Source: Petunia secreta | Taxonomy: Eukaryota; Streptophyta; Magnoliopsida; Solanales; Solanaceae | Length of the DNA stretch: 64,000 nt | Assembly (NCBI GenBank): GCA_029990175.1 | Contig: JARKIP010000065.1 | Coordinates: 9,986,501 to 10,050,500, forward strand | Direction of reading: 5' to 3' | In this document: piece after piece, positions 51,931-62,983 of the stretch | Numbering within the stretch: position 1 is the first letter of the stretch | Layout of the letters: every line of letters starts with the position of its first letter | Notes under the pieces: generated by a model | Told to the model about the DNA's origin: nothing | Database searches by the model: none | What the model saw: only the letters and a program-made list of their open reading frames with translations | Made by a program: the position numbers and the translations under genes

Positions 51931-51942
51931 TTTAAGATTATT
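51931..51942. repeat. Target-site duplication, right copy
   Basis: TTTAAGATTATT, identical to 5269-5280. Confidence 0.85.
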
Positions 51943-52212
51943 AGGTTTACGTTATTAGGTTTTTTTTTTATTCCATGTTATTGGTTTATGTTAGACTTCT
52001 AGTTCTATTTCAACTAGGACTCTGTAAGCTTTATTTAAGAGCAACATTCCAGAGAATAATAATAAGCAGAATTTTGGTTAAAAAAAAAACCTAGAGGTCT
52101 GAGACTCTCTCTCAATGAGTCTTACGATTAGCGCTCCATTTGACGAGTCTTAAGTTGGAGCTCCCTTTGACGAGCCCTATTATCTTCACCGCCCTAGATC
52201 AAGAACATAACA
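51931..52212 (+). mobile_element. Right LTR of the TRIM-like element, right part
   Basis: Resumes the LTR interrupted at 5280 and follows the left LTR (shared AATAATAATAAGCAGAATTT) to an ATAACA end. Confidence 0.8.
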
Positions 52213-52922
52213 CTTAGTAGTTTGAACAGCTTATTTGCATATATCGTTTCATGTGGCAAAATAAAGTTGAAAATCTTATCAAGAAATAAAAAAGAGGTGA
52301 AATTGTAGCCAACAAAGTAGCTACACTTACATTTTTCTTCGAAGTTTGCTGTGGGGCTGATTTGAGTGAACTTTGTTTTTTATCAAATAATAATATTTTA
52401 CTATAAAGGGAATTAAACACCCATATGCAAGAGCTATACAAAAATTAGAAACATCCAATCATCTATACCTACAAGAATCTCATAGGTGCACCAAAATGAA
52501 ATAAAGGGATAAAAGGCTACTTTCTAATATACAAAATCATTCTCTACTCCATCAAAACCTCTCCTATTTCTCTCTCCTTATGATCCACATGAGAGCTAGC
52601 AGTGCAACATCCCACACTCTGTGCCTCCTCCTCAGTCTTCCAAAAGTGCAACTACACAATACTTCTCTAACTGTGCCTAGCTCTACTAAGTGAACTTTGT
52701 CTAACCATATTGAGCAAGGGGATGACTGCAATTGTTTGCTTGTCTCTGAATTAAGACTCTAAGGCCCAAAATATGTTTTGAATTGTCCAAACATATTGGC
52801 TATTTAAGATATGGTTCAACTATTTTAATACTTGTATGTATATACTTTAAATTATATGGTATATCTTCTATTGATATGTATGCTTCAATTTGAGAGCCAC
52901 ACCTCTACTTTGTGGCCAAAAG
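52213..52922 (+). other. Intron remainder of the GDAP2-like gene
   Basis: AT-rich, no coding signal. It ends at an AG acceptor before exon 2. Confidence 0.55.
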
Positions 52923-53000
52923 AACTTGGATGAAGCATACAGCAGCCCTGGATTGCATGTTGTAGCTGGACCTGGTCTTGCAGAAGAATGTGCCGAACTG
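52923..53000 (+). pseudogene. GDAP2-like gene, exon 2
   Basis: Reads NLDEAYSSPGLHVVAGPG then LAEECAEL, the continuation of VVNSTNE in exon 1 within the macro domain. It is flanked by an AG acceptor and a GTAGGT donor and is open in phase 0. Confidence 0.75.
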
Positions 53001-53237
53001 GTAGGTTCTTTGATGCATGAATATGTAAATGGAAATCTAATTTTGATTGCTTATTTTTTGAGCTTTTTGAAAATAGAAGTGGGAGTTTGACTTTTGACAA
53101 GCGGTTGAAGTTCCAGTTTGTACATTTCTTCATCTAGCTTATGGAAGTTGTCTCCCACTTTTTCAAATTTTTACTCTTCAATTTAACTGATGAGTCTGAT
53201 ACTGGAAACACTATTATGGTTTACTTTTCCTTCATAA

Positions 53238-53293
53238 GGAGGCTGTCGAACATAAATGGCAAAAGTTACAAATGCTTATGATCTTCCTGCTCG
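53238..53293 (+). pseudogene. GDAP2-like gene, exon 3 (damaged)
   Basis: One frame reads GGCRT, a TAA stop, then MAKVTNAYDLPAR, matching the GCRTG.AK segment after the exon 2 sequence in this family. The Gly codon has become TAA. The acceptor lies one base out of phase. The expected next exon (starting near VIHTVGPKY) is not visible before 54100, so the gene is truncated. Confidence 0.65.
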
Positions 53294-54107
53294 GTGGGCA
53301 TACAGGGTTATATTCTCAACCTTCTGCCACAAGCATTTTCCATTATCTCAATAGTTATGCATGCACCAATAGTGAATAAATATATACCAATGTTGTCAGT
53401 AACAAATACCCATCCTAACCATTGTCTTTCTTTTTTTTTTCTGAATCTGTAGCTTAATTGTTCTATATGTTGGTGATATCTCTTTAATTTAAGGAAATTT
53501 TGCCATTTTTAAGATGCTTTTTCAGTATAGACATGAGTATACTAAAAGAAAGAGAACAATGGAAAACACTGCGAACCCAACTAAGCTGGCCAGCCATAAA
53601 AAGGAGATTGTACTCTGAGAAGTAGACCTCTCACATGTAAAATATAATGGGATCCATAATCTTGTCTTCTACTGAATTGTTGTTAAGCAATAGTAGTTGG
53701 GTTGGTTAGGAAAATTCTGCGCGTCAAGTTGCAATAATCCTTGACATATGCATAAGAATTTTCAGTATGCACAAACAGTTTGACAGTTTGTTCAGATTAT
53801 CTGAATTAAGAGTCCAGTATGCCAGAAGTTAAATAAAATTCAGATCTATGTTTAATTGTACTTTCGAAGTGCTTATCTATTCATTGAAATCATTAGGCAG
53901 GATTACAACCTATTTCAATAGTCGATGCCATGATATCTTGCTGTAGCTTTTCACACATGAGAAATTGATGAAACTTGAAACATTGGGCAGCTTATGTCTT
54001 TGGTGATAAGAAAAATGGTGATATCAAAAGGAAAAGGAAAGTGTGATTTCACTTAACATGTTAATTCCAAAGTTTCCATGATCTCGCTAACCAACCTAAT
54101 TCAAGAT
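53294..54107. other. Intergenic or intronic AT-rich sequence, no gene seen
   Basis: No coding signal on either strand. A T-rich tract at 53431-53440 is followed by CTGAATCTGTAG, which could be a decayed acceptor. Confidence 0.5.
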
Positions 54108-54312
54108 GAGGTTCCACAATGTCTACTATTTGCTCATGATAGCAGTCTACTATTTGCTCACGATATTGTGCTAGCTTGAACTATGAGAGGCATTCTACAG
54201 AGTAAGGGTTTTAGGATAAGTAGAAGTAAGACTAAATATATGCATTGCAAGTTTAGTCAATATAAGACGAGTGAAATTAAGGTGAGATTAAAGGGTTTGC
54301 GTGCCTAAAAGC
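54108..54312 (+). pseudogene. RTE-like LINE reverse-transcriptase fragment
   Basis: Translates to EVPQCLLFAHD, then a duplicated LLFAHDIVLA, a stop and GFRISRSKTKYMHCKFS. The ancestral signature is the LFADDIVL..GFRLSRSKTEYM block of plant RTE-type elements. Asp is replaced by His in both FAHD copies, and a 24-bp direct duplication is present. Clearly dead. Confidence 0.65.
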
Positions 54313-54340
54313 GAGCAAGTCGGATATTTGGGAGGGTTTT

Positions 54341-54779
54341 TGATAAGGATCGAAATCAAAAGACAAAAAGAATGATAAAGGCGAGACACGTCTCGAACTC
54401 CCTACGAAGTATCCACAGAGAACTTGTTCCGTGAAACTCTCGTATCGGTGTCAAGAAGAGCCTACGCTAAGAAACCACCCTCGACTCGCACTTGGGACCG
54501 GCAAGTAGAATGATCGGGTGTCGGTTTGATAATCAACTAGGATCCGCTAGTGAATTCAAGCCAACAAAAGGGTTTCTCCATAACTCAAGAGTTCAACTCT
54601 ATTCAATATTTATCAATAATCAAAGTAAGCTAAGGTTCAAAGAAGACTAATGAAGTATTTATAGGCTTCACCTAGACATTAGTGAAAGCCCCCAAGTACC
54701 CCCAAAGTGGGTTTAAATAACAAAGGCCACGTAGGGCTATAATAGTCAAAATATAGCAATTAAATGAGGTGTCCCATCA
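54341..54779 (-). mobile_element. 3' LTR of minus-strand gypsy element
   Basis: Sense strand starts TGATGGGACACC and ends CCTTATCA. It aligns by eye with the LTR at 1098-1520. It includes a TATAAATA box-like motif around 54655-54665. Confidence 0.65.
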
Positions 54780-55010
54780 TGGACTTCAGTGGAGTAGGCG
54801 CCCAGCCTAGTGTACCAGGTGCCCAGCCTACTCTACTAGGCGCCACGCCTCTTCTCAAGGCTGCAGTGGAGTGGGCGGTCCGCTTGGTGATAGGGGCGGT
54901 CCGCCTACTGAGATGTTGGAAACTTCAGAGAGTTTGAGGGGCGGTCCGCCTAGTAAAGTGGGCGGTCCGCCTCCTCCCGTCGCTCCTTGGAATGCCTCAA
55001 AATGAGTCCC
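54780..55010 (-). repeat. GGCGGTCCGCC palindrome cluster
   Basis: Four copies of the perfect palindrome core GGCGGTCC(GCC) and related GGCGCC motifs lie in the last part of pol and the spacer before the LTR. In frame they give GGPP repeats in the protein. Confidence 0.8.
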
Positions 55011-55666
55011 GGATGCCTCTCCAAGTAGCCCAGGTGATCCTCCTTCCATGGCACTCCAATTCATGATCTTCAAGCCGCTCTCAGAACCTTCTTCCATATC
55101 CTTCCAAGTCAAGTGCAGATGGATGTCTTGAATCAATTTGGCTTGACTTCTAGTGAAAGGCCTTGAGGTAGTATGCCCCTCATCATCCACCCCTTCTTGG
55201 GAAGGTTTCGTCCTCGAAACCATGGCCTCCTCCTCTCCGGCATCACCATCCCCTATATCAAAAGGGGTCAAGTCAGTCACATTAAAAGTATTTGACACAT
55301 TATACTTACCTGGTAGATCAATCACATAGGCATTGTTGTTGATCTTGGAAAGCACTTGAAATGGTCCATCTCCACGGGGTGCCAACTTCCCTTTCCTAAG
55401 GTTTGGAAACCTGCTCACACCCACTCCGCTTTCTTAAGTTCTAGCTTCTTCCTTCCCTTGTTCTTTTTTGAGGCCACCTTTGCATAGGCTTCCTCAAAAT
55501 TCTTCTTGGCTTTAGCATGGAGCTCAATCATAGCCTTTGTTCGGCTTTTAACTTCAAAATTAGCAACCATTTCCCTTGGCAAAGGGGTTAGATCAAGGGG
55601 AATCAAGGGGTTAAAACCATAGACACATTCAAATGGAGTCATGCCAATCAAACTATGCAAAGTACG
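54855..55666 (-). pseudogene. Ty3/gypsy integrase C-terminus
   Basis: 55660-55415 reads GMTPFECVYGFNPLIPLDL and a helical segment ending KKAEWV. A frameshift leads to RFPNLRKGKLAPRGDGPFQV, NNAYVIDLPGKYNVSNTFNV and DLTPFDIGD, the standard C-terminal integrase region of plant gypsy elements. An RPFTRSQAK tail and GGPP repeats follow. The upstream part is cut by the copia LTR at 55667. Confidence 0.8.
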
Positions 55667-56551
55667 TGTTATACTCTACGCACCTCCTAAAGACACTAGA
55701 AGGGGGGGTTGAATAGTGTCTACCGATTTTCGTTACAAGAACTTGGTTCTTCTGTCGTAGAACCTAGTTCTTACCTTAGCTTTTAAACTGCTTCAACTAC
55801 TGCAACACGCCACAACACACACACACACAAGACGCAAGGATTTTACGTGGAAAACTCCTTGCTCAACGGAGAAAAACCACGACCCACACTCTAGGATTTT
55901 AGAACTGAATCCACTAACACAAAAGCAAAGTTTCTGATTACAGACTCTGTAACCAAGGGGCTACACTCTAGATACCAATCACTACTCAAAGCTAAACGCT
56001 AGCTTTCCAATAATTACACAGGAGTTCACCTAATACATACGCTTCTGAATAAGCCAATAGGCAAAACTATGAATGCTCAAACAACGACAACTTACAACTC
56101 AATGAACCTAGACAGAATATCTAGACTCAATACACTGCATGCACTCAAGTTGTCTTCTCCAGATTACTCACGTAGAAAGATGCTAGATCGCCTTTGTATG
56201 CTCTCAACTCTCTGTTTGTCTGTCTCCACTACTTGCATTTATACGGGTCTTGACAACCCTAGTGGAGTTCTACAAGGAACCCTTTTAATTATGGTAAGTC
56301 AGGATTCCTAGTAACTATTTTCCTTGTTGAAGTCCAACTCCTTTTCACACTTCGAAGACACAGCCTGGGCACCGCCTCTTTTAGTTTGACTAGAATGCAT
56401 ATTCATTCACGCGCCACTATTCCTAGTTCTGCAGGGATTTACAACCCGTAATCCTTTTAGATCAAGCGTGCCCTTCAATCCAATGACTAGGTTCTTCGTG
56501 GGAACCTCTGAGTCCTTTTCGTTTGTCATACTTCAAAACCAGCTCTCAACA
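55667..56551 (-). repeat. 3' LTR of the copia element
   Basis: Sense start TGTTGAGAGCTGG directly after the polypurine tract; end AGAGTATAACA. About 885 bp. A candidate 5-bp target duplication copy is GTACG at 55662-55666; its partner would lie outside the window. Confidence 0.8.
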
Positions 56552-56575
56552 AATTCCCCCTTTTTGATGATGACA
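56552..56575 (-). other. Polypurine tract of the copia element
   Basis: Sense TCATCAAAAAGGGGGAATT immediately upstream of the LTR, a typical Sirevirus-type motif. Confidence 0.8.
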
Positions 56576-57001
56576 AACAAATGTTGCCCAAGAACCTAAG
56601 TAGACATAAACCAAAAACACATAAACAAAAGGTAACAAGTTCAAGAACAATGAAACAGATGAATTAGGTCACAAACACCCCCAACATTTACTTCTTTCCC
56701 CTTTTGGCATCATCGAAAAGATTCAAATACCTGCATGAACTTGACAAAAATACCCAGTCTAAAGCACAAGGCAACAAGTCAGTAATAAGGGCCCAATCAA
56801 GAACCAATTACTTAAGCAGGAAACAGTCATAAGCATAAGAAAATGAAAATCATCATCCAGGTTGTGATATCAACACAACCCCAGTATTAAGTACACAACT
56901 GAAAAACAAATTGTCTTAAATAACCAGCACATGCAATCGGGAGAGAGTAGGAGGGGGTAGACAACAGGTAGAAAGAGGAGGACAGAACAGGAGAGGAGGA
57001 C
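56576..57001 (-). other. Copia spacer between extra ORF and 3' LTR
   Basis: No gene seen. A-rich on the plus strand. Confidence 0.6.
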
Positions 57002-59161
57002 TCAAAGCTGAATGTTGAAGTGTTTGACAAGCGCCTCAAGTTGCTTCGTATTCTTGGCCCTTTCCATCACCAGCTCAGCCTCATACTTGTGGCAGTCTAT
57101 CTTCAAACGATCAATTTTTTGATCCTTCAACTTCAGCTGTCTGTGGAGCTCTGTATTTTCTGTGTTAACCTCAAGGACATGAGTCTCCAGCTCCTTCACA
57201 GCATCAATGGGCTCTTCAAGTCCATAGTCCTCACTTTCCTCTTCTTGCTCTTGCTTGGCCTGCATTGGTTTCTTAGAAGCTCTACTTTCTTTGAAGAAGT
57301 CACAATTTTTAAGCACATTATGCCCAAACATTTGATGAATGGTTGGCTTCTTCCCAGCTTCCAAAGGAACCCCAAAGTGTTCAAGTACCTGCTGGAGGAT
57401 GTAGGAATGCACAAGGGAATGTGGCTTCTGATCTGTGTCAGAAATCCTCTTTATATGTCTAATTATCAGCCCAGGCAAATTAATCTTTACCCCCCTGTCC
57501 AGCAGGTCCATGTATGTCAGGTCCAAAGCACTAGCTTCATAGTTCCTCTCTCCTCTAGGCAGAAGGAACCTGTGCACAAAATAAAACAACAATTGGTGTG
57601 CAGGTTCCATCTCCTTCTTGTCTACCTTCCTCTCTTTCCTCAGCTTGGGTTTTCCTGAGAACTTCTTAACAACATCCAGAGGAGTGACTCCATCAGTCCT
57701 CTTTGGCCATTTCAGCTTTATATACCTGCAATAACCTTCAGCAGGTATGTCAAGAATCACTCCAAGCTCAGGTCTCCCAAACTCTATCTCTATTCCCCTC
57801 ACTGTGGTGTACACTCTCCTAGCATTCACTCTGCAATTCGTGTAGAACTCTCTTATCTCATCAACATACAGCTTTCTTTCTTTGTTGGAAAACAGACTCA
57901 ACCAACCCTGGTTAACAATCATTCTCAGCAATGGCTTCATATAAAATTCCTTCTCATCATGCAAGCTGCTGCCTGGCAACACCTGATGCTTAGAGAAGAA
58001 AGCCACCCTGTCAGCTTCATCCTCACTACCTCTCCTCCTTTTTCTGGTCTCAGCTTCACTATCTGTATCAGAATCACTTGGCTCTGCATAGCTCCCAGCA
58101 TCATCACTTTCTTCCTGTGCTTCCTCAGCTCTTCTTTCTTCTTCTTCCCTCTTCTTAGCCTCTCTATCTCTTACATTTGTCACTGTTCTCTCCAATTTCC
58201 CAACTTTCTCCTGTTGTTGTTTTAATGCAGACCTGGTGCCAACCCTCCTGACAACAGGCTCATTTACAGTCTTGTCATCACTTTCCCCACTAGCTTCATC
58301 AACCAGTCTTGTTTTTAGCACTGGCTTTCCATCTTTCACTAGTCTCCTTCTTTTCTCAGGCTCCACTATGTTTTCTTTTACAAACACAACTTCCTCTTCA
58401 TCTTCCTCACCAGCCAATCTCTCATCCTCTTCACCAAACTTCCTTTTTCTTTTTGGTTCTTCAGCTTTCTTGGCAATCTCTTTCTGTTCATCCTTTTCTA
58501 AAACAGTTTCCTCATTCCCTTCTTCCTCAGAATCTGTCCAATTTAAATCTGCATCATCAGCCTCAGTGGAATTTGGACAAGCAACAGGCTCTTGAACCAA
58601 ACTCTCTGAGGCTTCAGCAAGACCAAGTCCTCCAACTGCTGGACTTTTTGGCACAGATTCTTCTTCATTCTTCTCAAAACTACCAACATCTTTACAGGGT
58701 TCCACTTCACTTTCTCTAAGGGTCTCCACACGGTCTTGTTCCCTAAGTTGTTCTTTTACTCTTTCTGCAATATTCAACTCTACACCAGACTCACCAACCA
58801 CAGGCACCTGCAAATCTTTCCTAAGTTCATCCTTTGCACTATCTTGCTCTGCTTCACATGAGTTCCCCCTATCTATTCTGTCATCATGCTCATCATCAAT
58901 TATTTTGTCTAGTCCTGTAACTAGGGTTTCAGTTTCTATAGTTCCAGGGTTGTTTATATCTACTGAAACGACAGGCGTAGATGAAATAGGATCAGGGATT
59001 ACCTCATGTGGTGATTGTGATGAACTTTGTGCAGTGGGTGTAGTAGGAAGTGCTCTTGACCTCATCTTCTTTACCAATTTCTTGTCCCCTTTTTGAAGAA
59101 ATTTTGTACGTGCCCTCGCGATTCTTTGGGCAAGAGTGGATGGGGGTGGTCTTTCAGACAT
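57002..59161 (-). CDS. Extra ORF of the copia element (env-like position, plant transposon-domain protein)
   Basis: Open frame of 770 codons from 59314; the more likely start is the Met at 59161 (MSERPPPSTLAQRIARARTK), giving about 719 residues. A basic, Pro-rich head and a long acidic Glu/Ser middle come first. A basic RKRRRGS patch follows near residue 435. Next is a folded region (FYMKPLLRMIVNQGWLSLFS, VRGIEIEFGRPELGVILDIP, LLFYFVHRFLLPRG, SYILQQVLEHFG). The last 80 residues look like a coiled coil (ELETHVLEVNTENTELHRQL). The folded region resembles the 'putative plant transposon protein' domain. It holds the env-like position of Sireviruses, but I see no convincing signal peptide. Confidence 0.6.
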   Translation of the reverse strand: MSERPPPSTLAQRIARARTKFLQKGDKKLVKKMRSRALPTTPTAQSSSQSPHEVIPDPISSTPVVSVDINNPGTIETETLVTGLDKIIDDEHDDRIDRGNSCEAEQDSAKDELRKDLQVPVVGESGVELNIAERVKEQLREQDRVETLRESEVEPCKDVGSFEKNEEESVPKSPAVGGLGLAEASESLVQEPVACPNSTEADDADLNWTDSEEEGNEETVLEKDEQKEIAKKAEEPKRKRKFGEEDERLAGEEDEEEVVFVKENIVEPEKRRRLVKDGKPVLKTRLVDEASGESDDKTVNEPVVRRVGTRSALKQQQEKVGKLERTVTNVRDREAKKREEEERRAEEAQEESDDAGSYAEPSDSDTDSEAETRKRRRGSEDEADRVAFFSKHQVLPGSSLHDEKEFYMKPLLRMIVNQGWLSLFSNKERKLYVDEIREFYTNCRVNARRVYTTVRGIEIEFGRPELGVILDIPAEGYCRYIKLKWPKRTDGVTPLDVVKKFSGKPKLRKERKVDKKEMEPAHQLLFYFVHRFLLPRGERNYEASALDLTYMDLLDRGVKINLPGLIIRHIKRISDTDQKPHSLVHSYILQQVLEHFGVPLEAGKKPTIHQMFGHNVLKNCDFFKESRASKKPMQAKQEQEEESEDYGLEEPIDAVKELETHVLEVNTENTELHRQLKLKDQKIDRLKIDCHKYEAELVMERAKNTKQLEALVKHFNIQL

Positions 59162-59314
59162 TTTGAAGAATTTGTGAGTGGTTTCTGAGATTTCAAGGGA
59201 ATTTTCTGTTTTTAGGGCTTGAGAGAGAATTTTAGTGTAATAGAGAAGAAGTGGTTGAATGAAGGGTGATTCTGGGTGTATCGACAGAAGGGAAGGGATT
59301 TTGTGATTTGACAA

Positions 59315-59801
59315 CTTCTAGGGAAGACAAAGCAGTAATGATGGAAAGAAGAGAAGCAGCTTTTTGAACTTTTTGAGAACCGGGAAGAGTTAAAGATTTG
59401 ACGGTTATGGACTTATTGGATATACCCCATTTTAAGTAGTGGGGTCCAACAAGTCAATTAAAATTCTACTCGAAAAAGGAATGTGTTCCTATAATTAGGG
59501 ACAGTTATAAGAACATGGAGGATCTCCCTTGACACACGTATTATTGACAATTTAATTTCAGTTATGACTTCTATCATGCAGGGTAGTGTGAATGTACCTG
59601 GACATGATTCATCATGCTTTAGTTGGTTCCTTCTTAGTACATAGTAGGTTCTTCATGGGATCACATTATTCTCACGTGGTGCTCAAAAATTGAATGAGTG
59701 TACTAATTAAAGTACCGAGTTAGACTGGACATCAATGACAAAATTCAAATATGAACAATTGAATACTTAACTAACCAATCACAAAAGGATTACCTGCTGG
59801 G
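59315..59801 (-). other. Copia spacer between pol and extra ORF
   Basis: No coding signal apart from the short upstream extension of the extra ORF. It may carry a splice acceptor or promoter for that ORF, but none is clear. Confidence 0.5.
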
Positions 59802-62800
59802 TCATCCGTATATTTTGGTCAGCCCTAATTCCAACTTGTTCCTCTCAAACTGTACCTTGTTCAATGCTTTGGTAAATATGTCAGCAATTTGATCTTTAGT
59901 CCTGCACGAATTCGTAGTAATCAGACCCTTTTCCACATTATCTCTCAAGAAATGGTGTCTAATATCAATATGCTTGGTTCTTTTATGTGGGACTGGGTTC
60001 TTGGCAATATTCACTGCACTAGTGTTATCACAGAAAATTGGCACTGCACCACACTTGAAACCAAAGTCCTCCAGTTGTTGTTTGATCCACAGCAATTGTG
60101 AACAGCATAATACAGCTGCCACATACTCAGCTTCAGCAGTTGATAAGGCAACTGAGTTTTGCTTCTTTGCAGCCCAAGAGATCAAACAAGGACCCAGAAA
60201 GTGTGCCATTCCTGAAGTGCTTTTCCTGTCCACCAAATGACCTGCATAATCTGCATCAGCAAAACCAATTAGTTCAAAAGTACCTCCTCTTGGGTACCAG
60301 AGACAAAGGTCCTGAGTTCCTTTCAAGTATCTCAGGATCCTCTTCACAGCTGTCAAATGTGACTCCTTGGGCTTGGACTGAAATCTAGCACACAGTCCTA
60401 CACTGTATATTATGTCAGGCCGACTAGCTGTGAGATAGAGAAGTGAACCAATGATTCCTCTATATTTTGTCTCATTTGTCGAAGGACCTAGTTCATCCAT
60501 ATCCAGCTTGGTTCCATGAGCAATAAGCGTAGTCATTTCTTTTGCTCCTTCCATGTCGAATTTCTTCAAAAGTTCCTTGACATATTTTTGCTGATGAATC
60601 ATAGTCCCTTCAGGCATTTGCTTATCTACAATCCAAGAAAGAAATTTAGTTCGCCCATCATGCTCATTTCAAATTCACTTTCCATTAGATCAGCAAATCC
60701 TTTGCATAACCCCTCATCAAAGGCTCCAAAAATAATATCATCGACATACACTTGAACCACCAATAGATCTTTTCCTTTCTTTTTGAGGAACAATGTGTTG
60801 TCGATCTTCCCTCTTGAGAACTCATTCTTCAGTAAAAATCCCGAGAGTCTTTCATACCAGGCTCTAGGGGCCTGCTTCAATCCATAAAGAGCCTTGTCCA
60901 GTTTGTAAACATGATCAGGAAATTCATTGTTCACAAAGCCTGGTGGCTGTATCACATAGACTTCTTCATTCAAGTAACCATTTAAGAAGGCATTTTTTAC
61001 ATCCATCTGATATAGTGTAAACTCCATGTATGTAGCAAAAGCAATTAGCATCCTGATGGCCTCCATCATTGCCACTGGTACAAAGGTTTCATCATAGTCT
61101 ATTCCTTCTTCCTAACTATAACCTTGAACTACTAATCTTGCTTTGTTTCTCGTCACTATGCCATGCTCATCTAGTTTGTTCCTGAATACCCATTTTGTTC
61201 CAATTATTGATCTGTCCTTTGGCTTAGAAACTAGGTGCCACACCTTGCTTCTTTCGAATTGATGTAGTTCCTCCTGCATGGCTAGAATCCAATCTGAGTC
61301 TTCTAGAGCTTCTTTTACGTTCTTTGGTTCCAGAGATGAGAGGAAGGCAAAGAAAGCGCAGAAGTTGTTCAAGGCTGACCTGGTCATGATTCCTGTATCC
61401 AATTCCGATAGAACATTTTCCAAAGGATGAGATCTTTGATGTTTCCACGGCCTGAGTTGAATATGACTGGAAGAACCTACAGCATTATCCTGAAGGGTTT
61501 CTTCCTGACTAGCTGGATCATCAGCTTCATCAGAAGTTCCCCCTGTCAAGTTTACTCCTTGTTCCAATGTGCTTGGCTCTTCACCTGACGTCTCCTTGTC
61601 TTCTGAGTCTTCCAGTTCATTTACACCTTCTTCCCTGCTAAGGCCAATCATTTGATCTTCTGTCTCATTTTCCTCCAGTGCCTTGTCTGATTCATCAAAG
61701 ACAACATGCATACTTTCTTCCACTGTTTGTGTCCTTTTGTTGAACACTTTGTATGCTTTGCTTTGGGTAGAATAACCAAGAAATATTGCCTCGCCACTCC
61801 TAGCATCGAATTTTCCCAAGGGTTCCTTGCCATTGTTGTGAACAAAGCATTTACACCCAAAATGTCTTAGGTGAGAAATATTTGGTTTTCTACCTCTGAG
61901 TAGCTCATATGGGCTCTTGTCAAGGATTTCTCTGATGGAACATCTGTTCAGCAGGTAGCATGTAGTGTTTATAGCTTCAGCCCAAAACTTTCTTGCAAGC
62001 CCACTAGACAACAGCATGGTCCTGGCCATATCCTCCAGAGACCTGTTCTTCCTCTCAACCACTCTATTTTGTTGGGGAGTTCTTGGAGCGGAGAAGTTAT
62101 GATCTATGTTGTTCTTTGCACAATACTCAGAGAATTTTAAGTTCTCAAACTCAGTTCCGTGATCAGATCTGATACTGATGAGTTCAAGGCTTAACCTTTT
62201 CTGAACTACACCGGCCCAGTCTTTAAAGCTGTCAAAAGCTTCATCTTTAGTTGCCAAGAACAGAGTCCATGTGTATCTGGAGTAGTCATCAACAATCACG
62301 AACAAGAATCTCTTTCCTCCTCTACTCCTGACTCTCATAGGTCCACACAGATCCATATACAAGAGTTCCAGTGGTTTTGATGTACTTACCACCTTCTTGG
62401 ACTTAAAGGATGATCTCACATGCTTTCACTTTACACATGCATCACACATCTTTATGTTTTCAAATCTCTTACTTGGCAGTCCACGAACCAGCTCCTTTGA
62501 TACAAGCTTATTCAGTTGTGAGAGACTTGCATGACCCATTCTTTTGTGCCACAGCTGAGAGTCACTTTCTTGTACATTCAAGCATGTTAGGTTATTTTCA
62601 TGTAATGACTTCAGCGATGCTTTGTATACATTGTTCACCCTCTTTCCTTCCATTACAATTTCTCCACTCTGTAGATTCTTCACAATGCATCCTACAGACG
62701 AGAATCTCACTTCATTACCTCTATCACATAGTTGGGAGATACTCAGCAAATTGTGTCTAAGACCATCAACACAATAAACATTCTCAATAGCATGATCCAT

Positions 62801-62965
62801 AGTTCTCCCAATCTTTCCAATTCCTACTATTTGACCACTTTTTCCTCCTCCGAAGGCCACACTGCCTCCTTGAAATACTGCGAGTGAGAGAAAGTTTCTT
62901 CTATCTCCTGTCATGTGCCTTGAACAACCACTATCAAGAATCCAGCTTGGGTTGTTCTCCCTCAC
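59802..62965 (-). pseudogene. Copia pol: protease, integrase, RT, RNase H
   Basis: Protease WILDSGCSRHMTGD at 62935. GAG-pre-integrase LWHKRMGHASLSQLN. Integrase (62419 on) with YMDLCGP, IRSDHGTEFEN and NRVVERKNRSLEDMA. RT starts WVFRNKLDEHG, then QMDVKNAFLNGYLNEEV and YVDDIIFG. RNase H has DADYAG, ALSTAEAEY and DIRHHF. Three in-frame stops interrupt it (TGA near 62424, TAG near 61112, TAG near 60627), with a one-base frameshift beside the last. Otherwise the frame is continuous and all catalytic motifs are present, so inactivation looks recent. Confidence 0.88.
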
Positions 62966-62983
62966 TCTAGCCTGAAAAACAAA

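Noticed and set aside
58236..58719. Plus-strand Ser/Phe-rich ORFs opposite the copia extra ORF
   Set aside because: Antisense shadows of its acidic, Glu-rich middle region.
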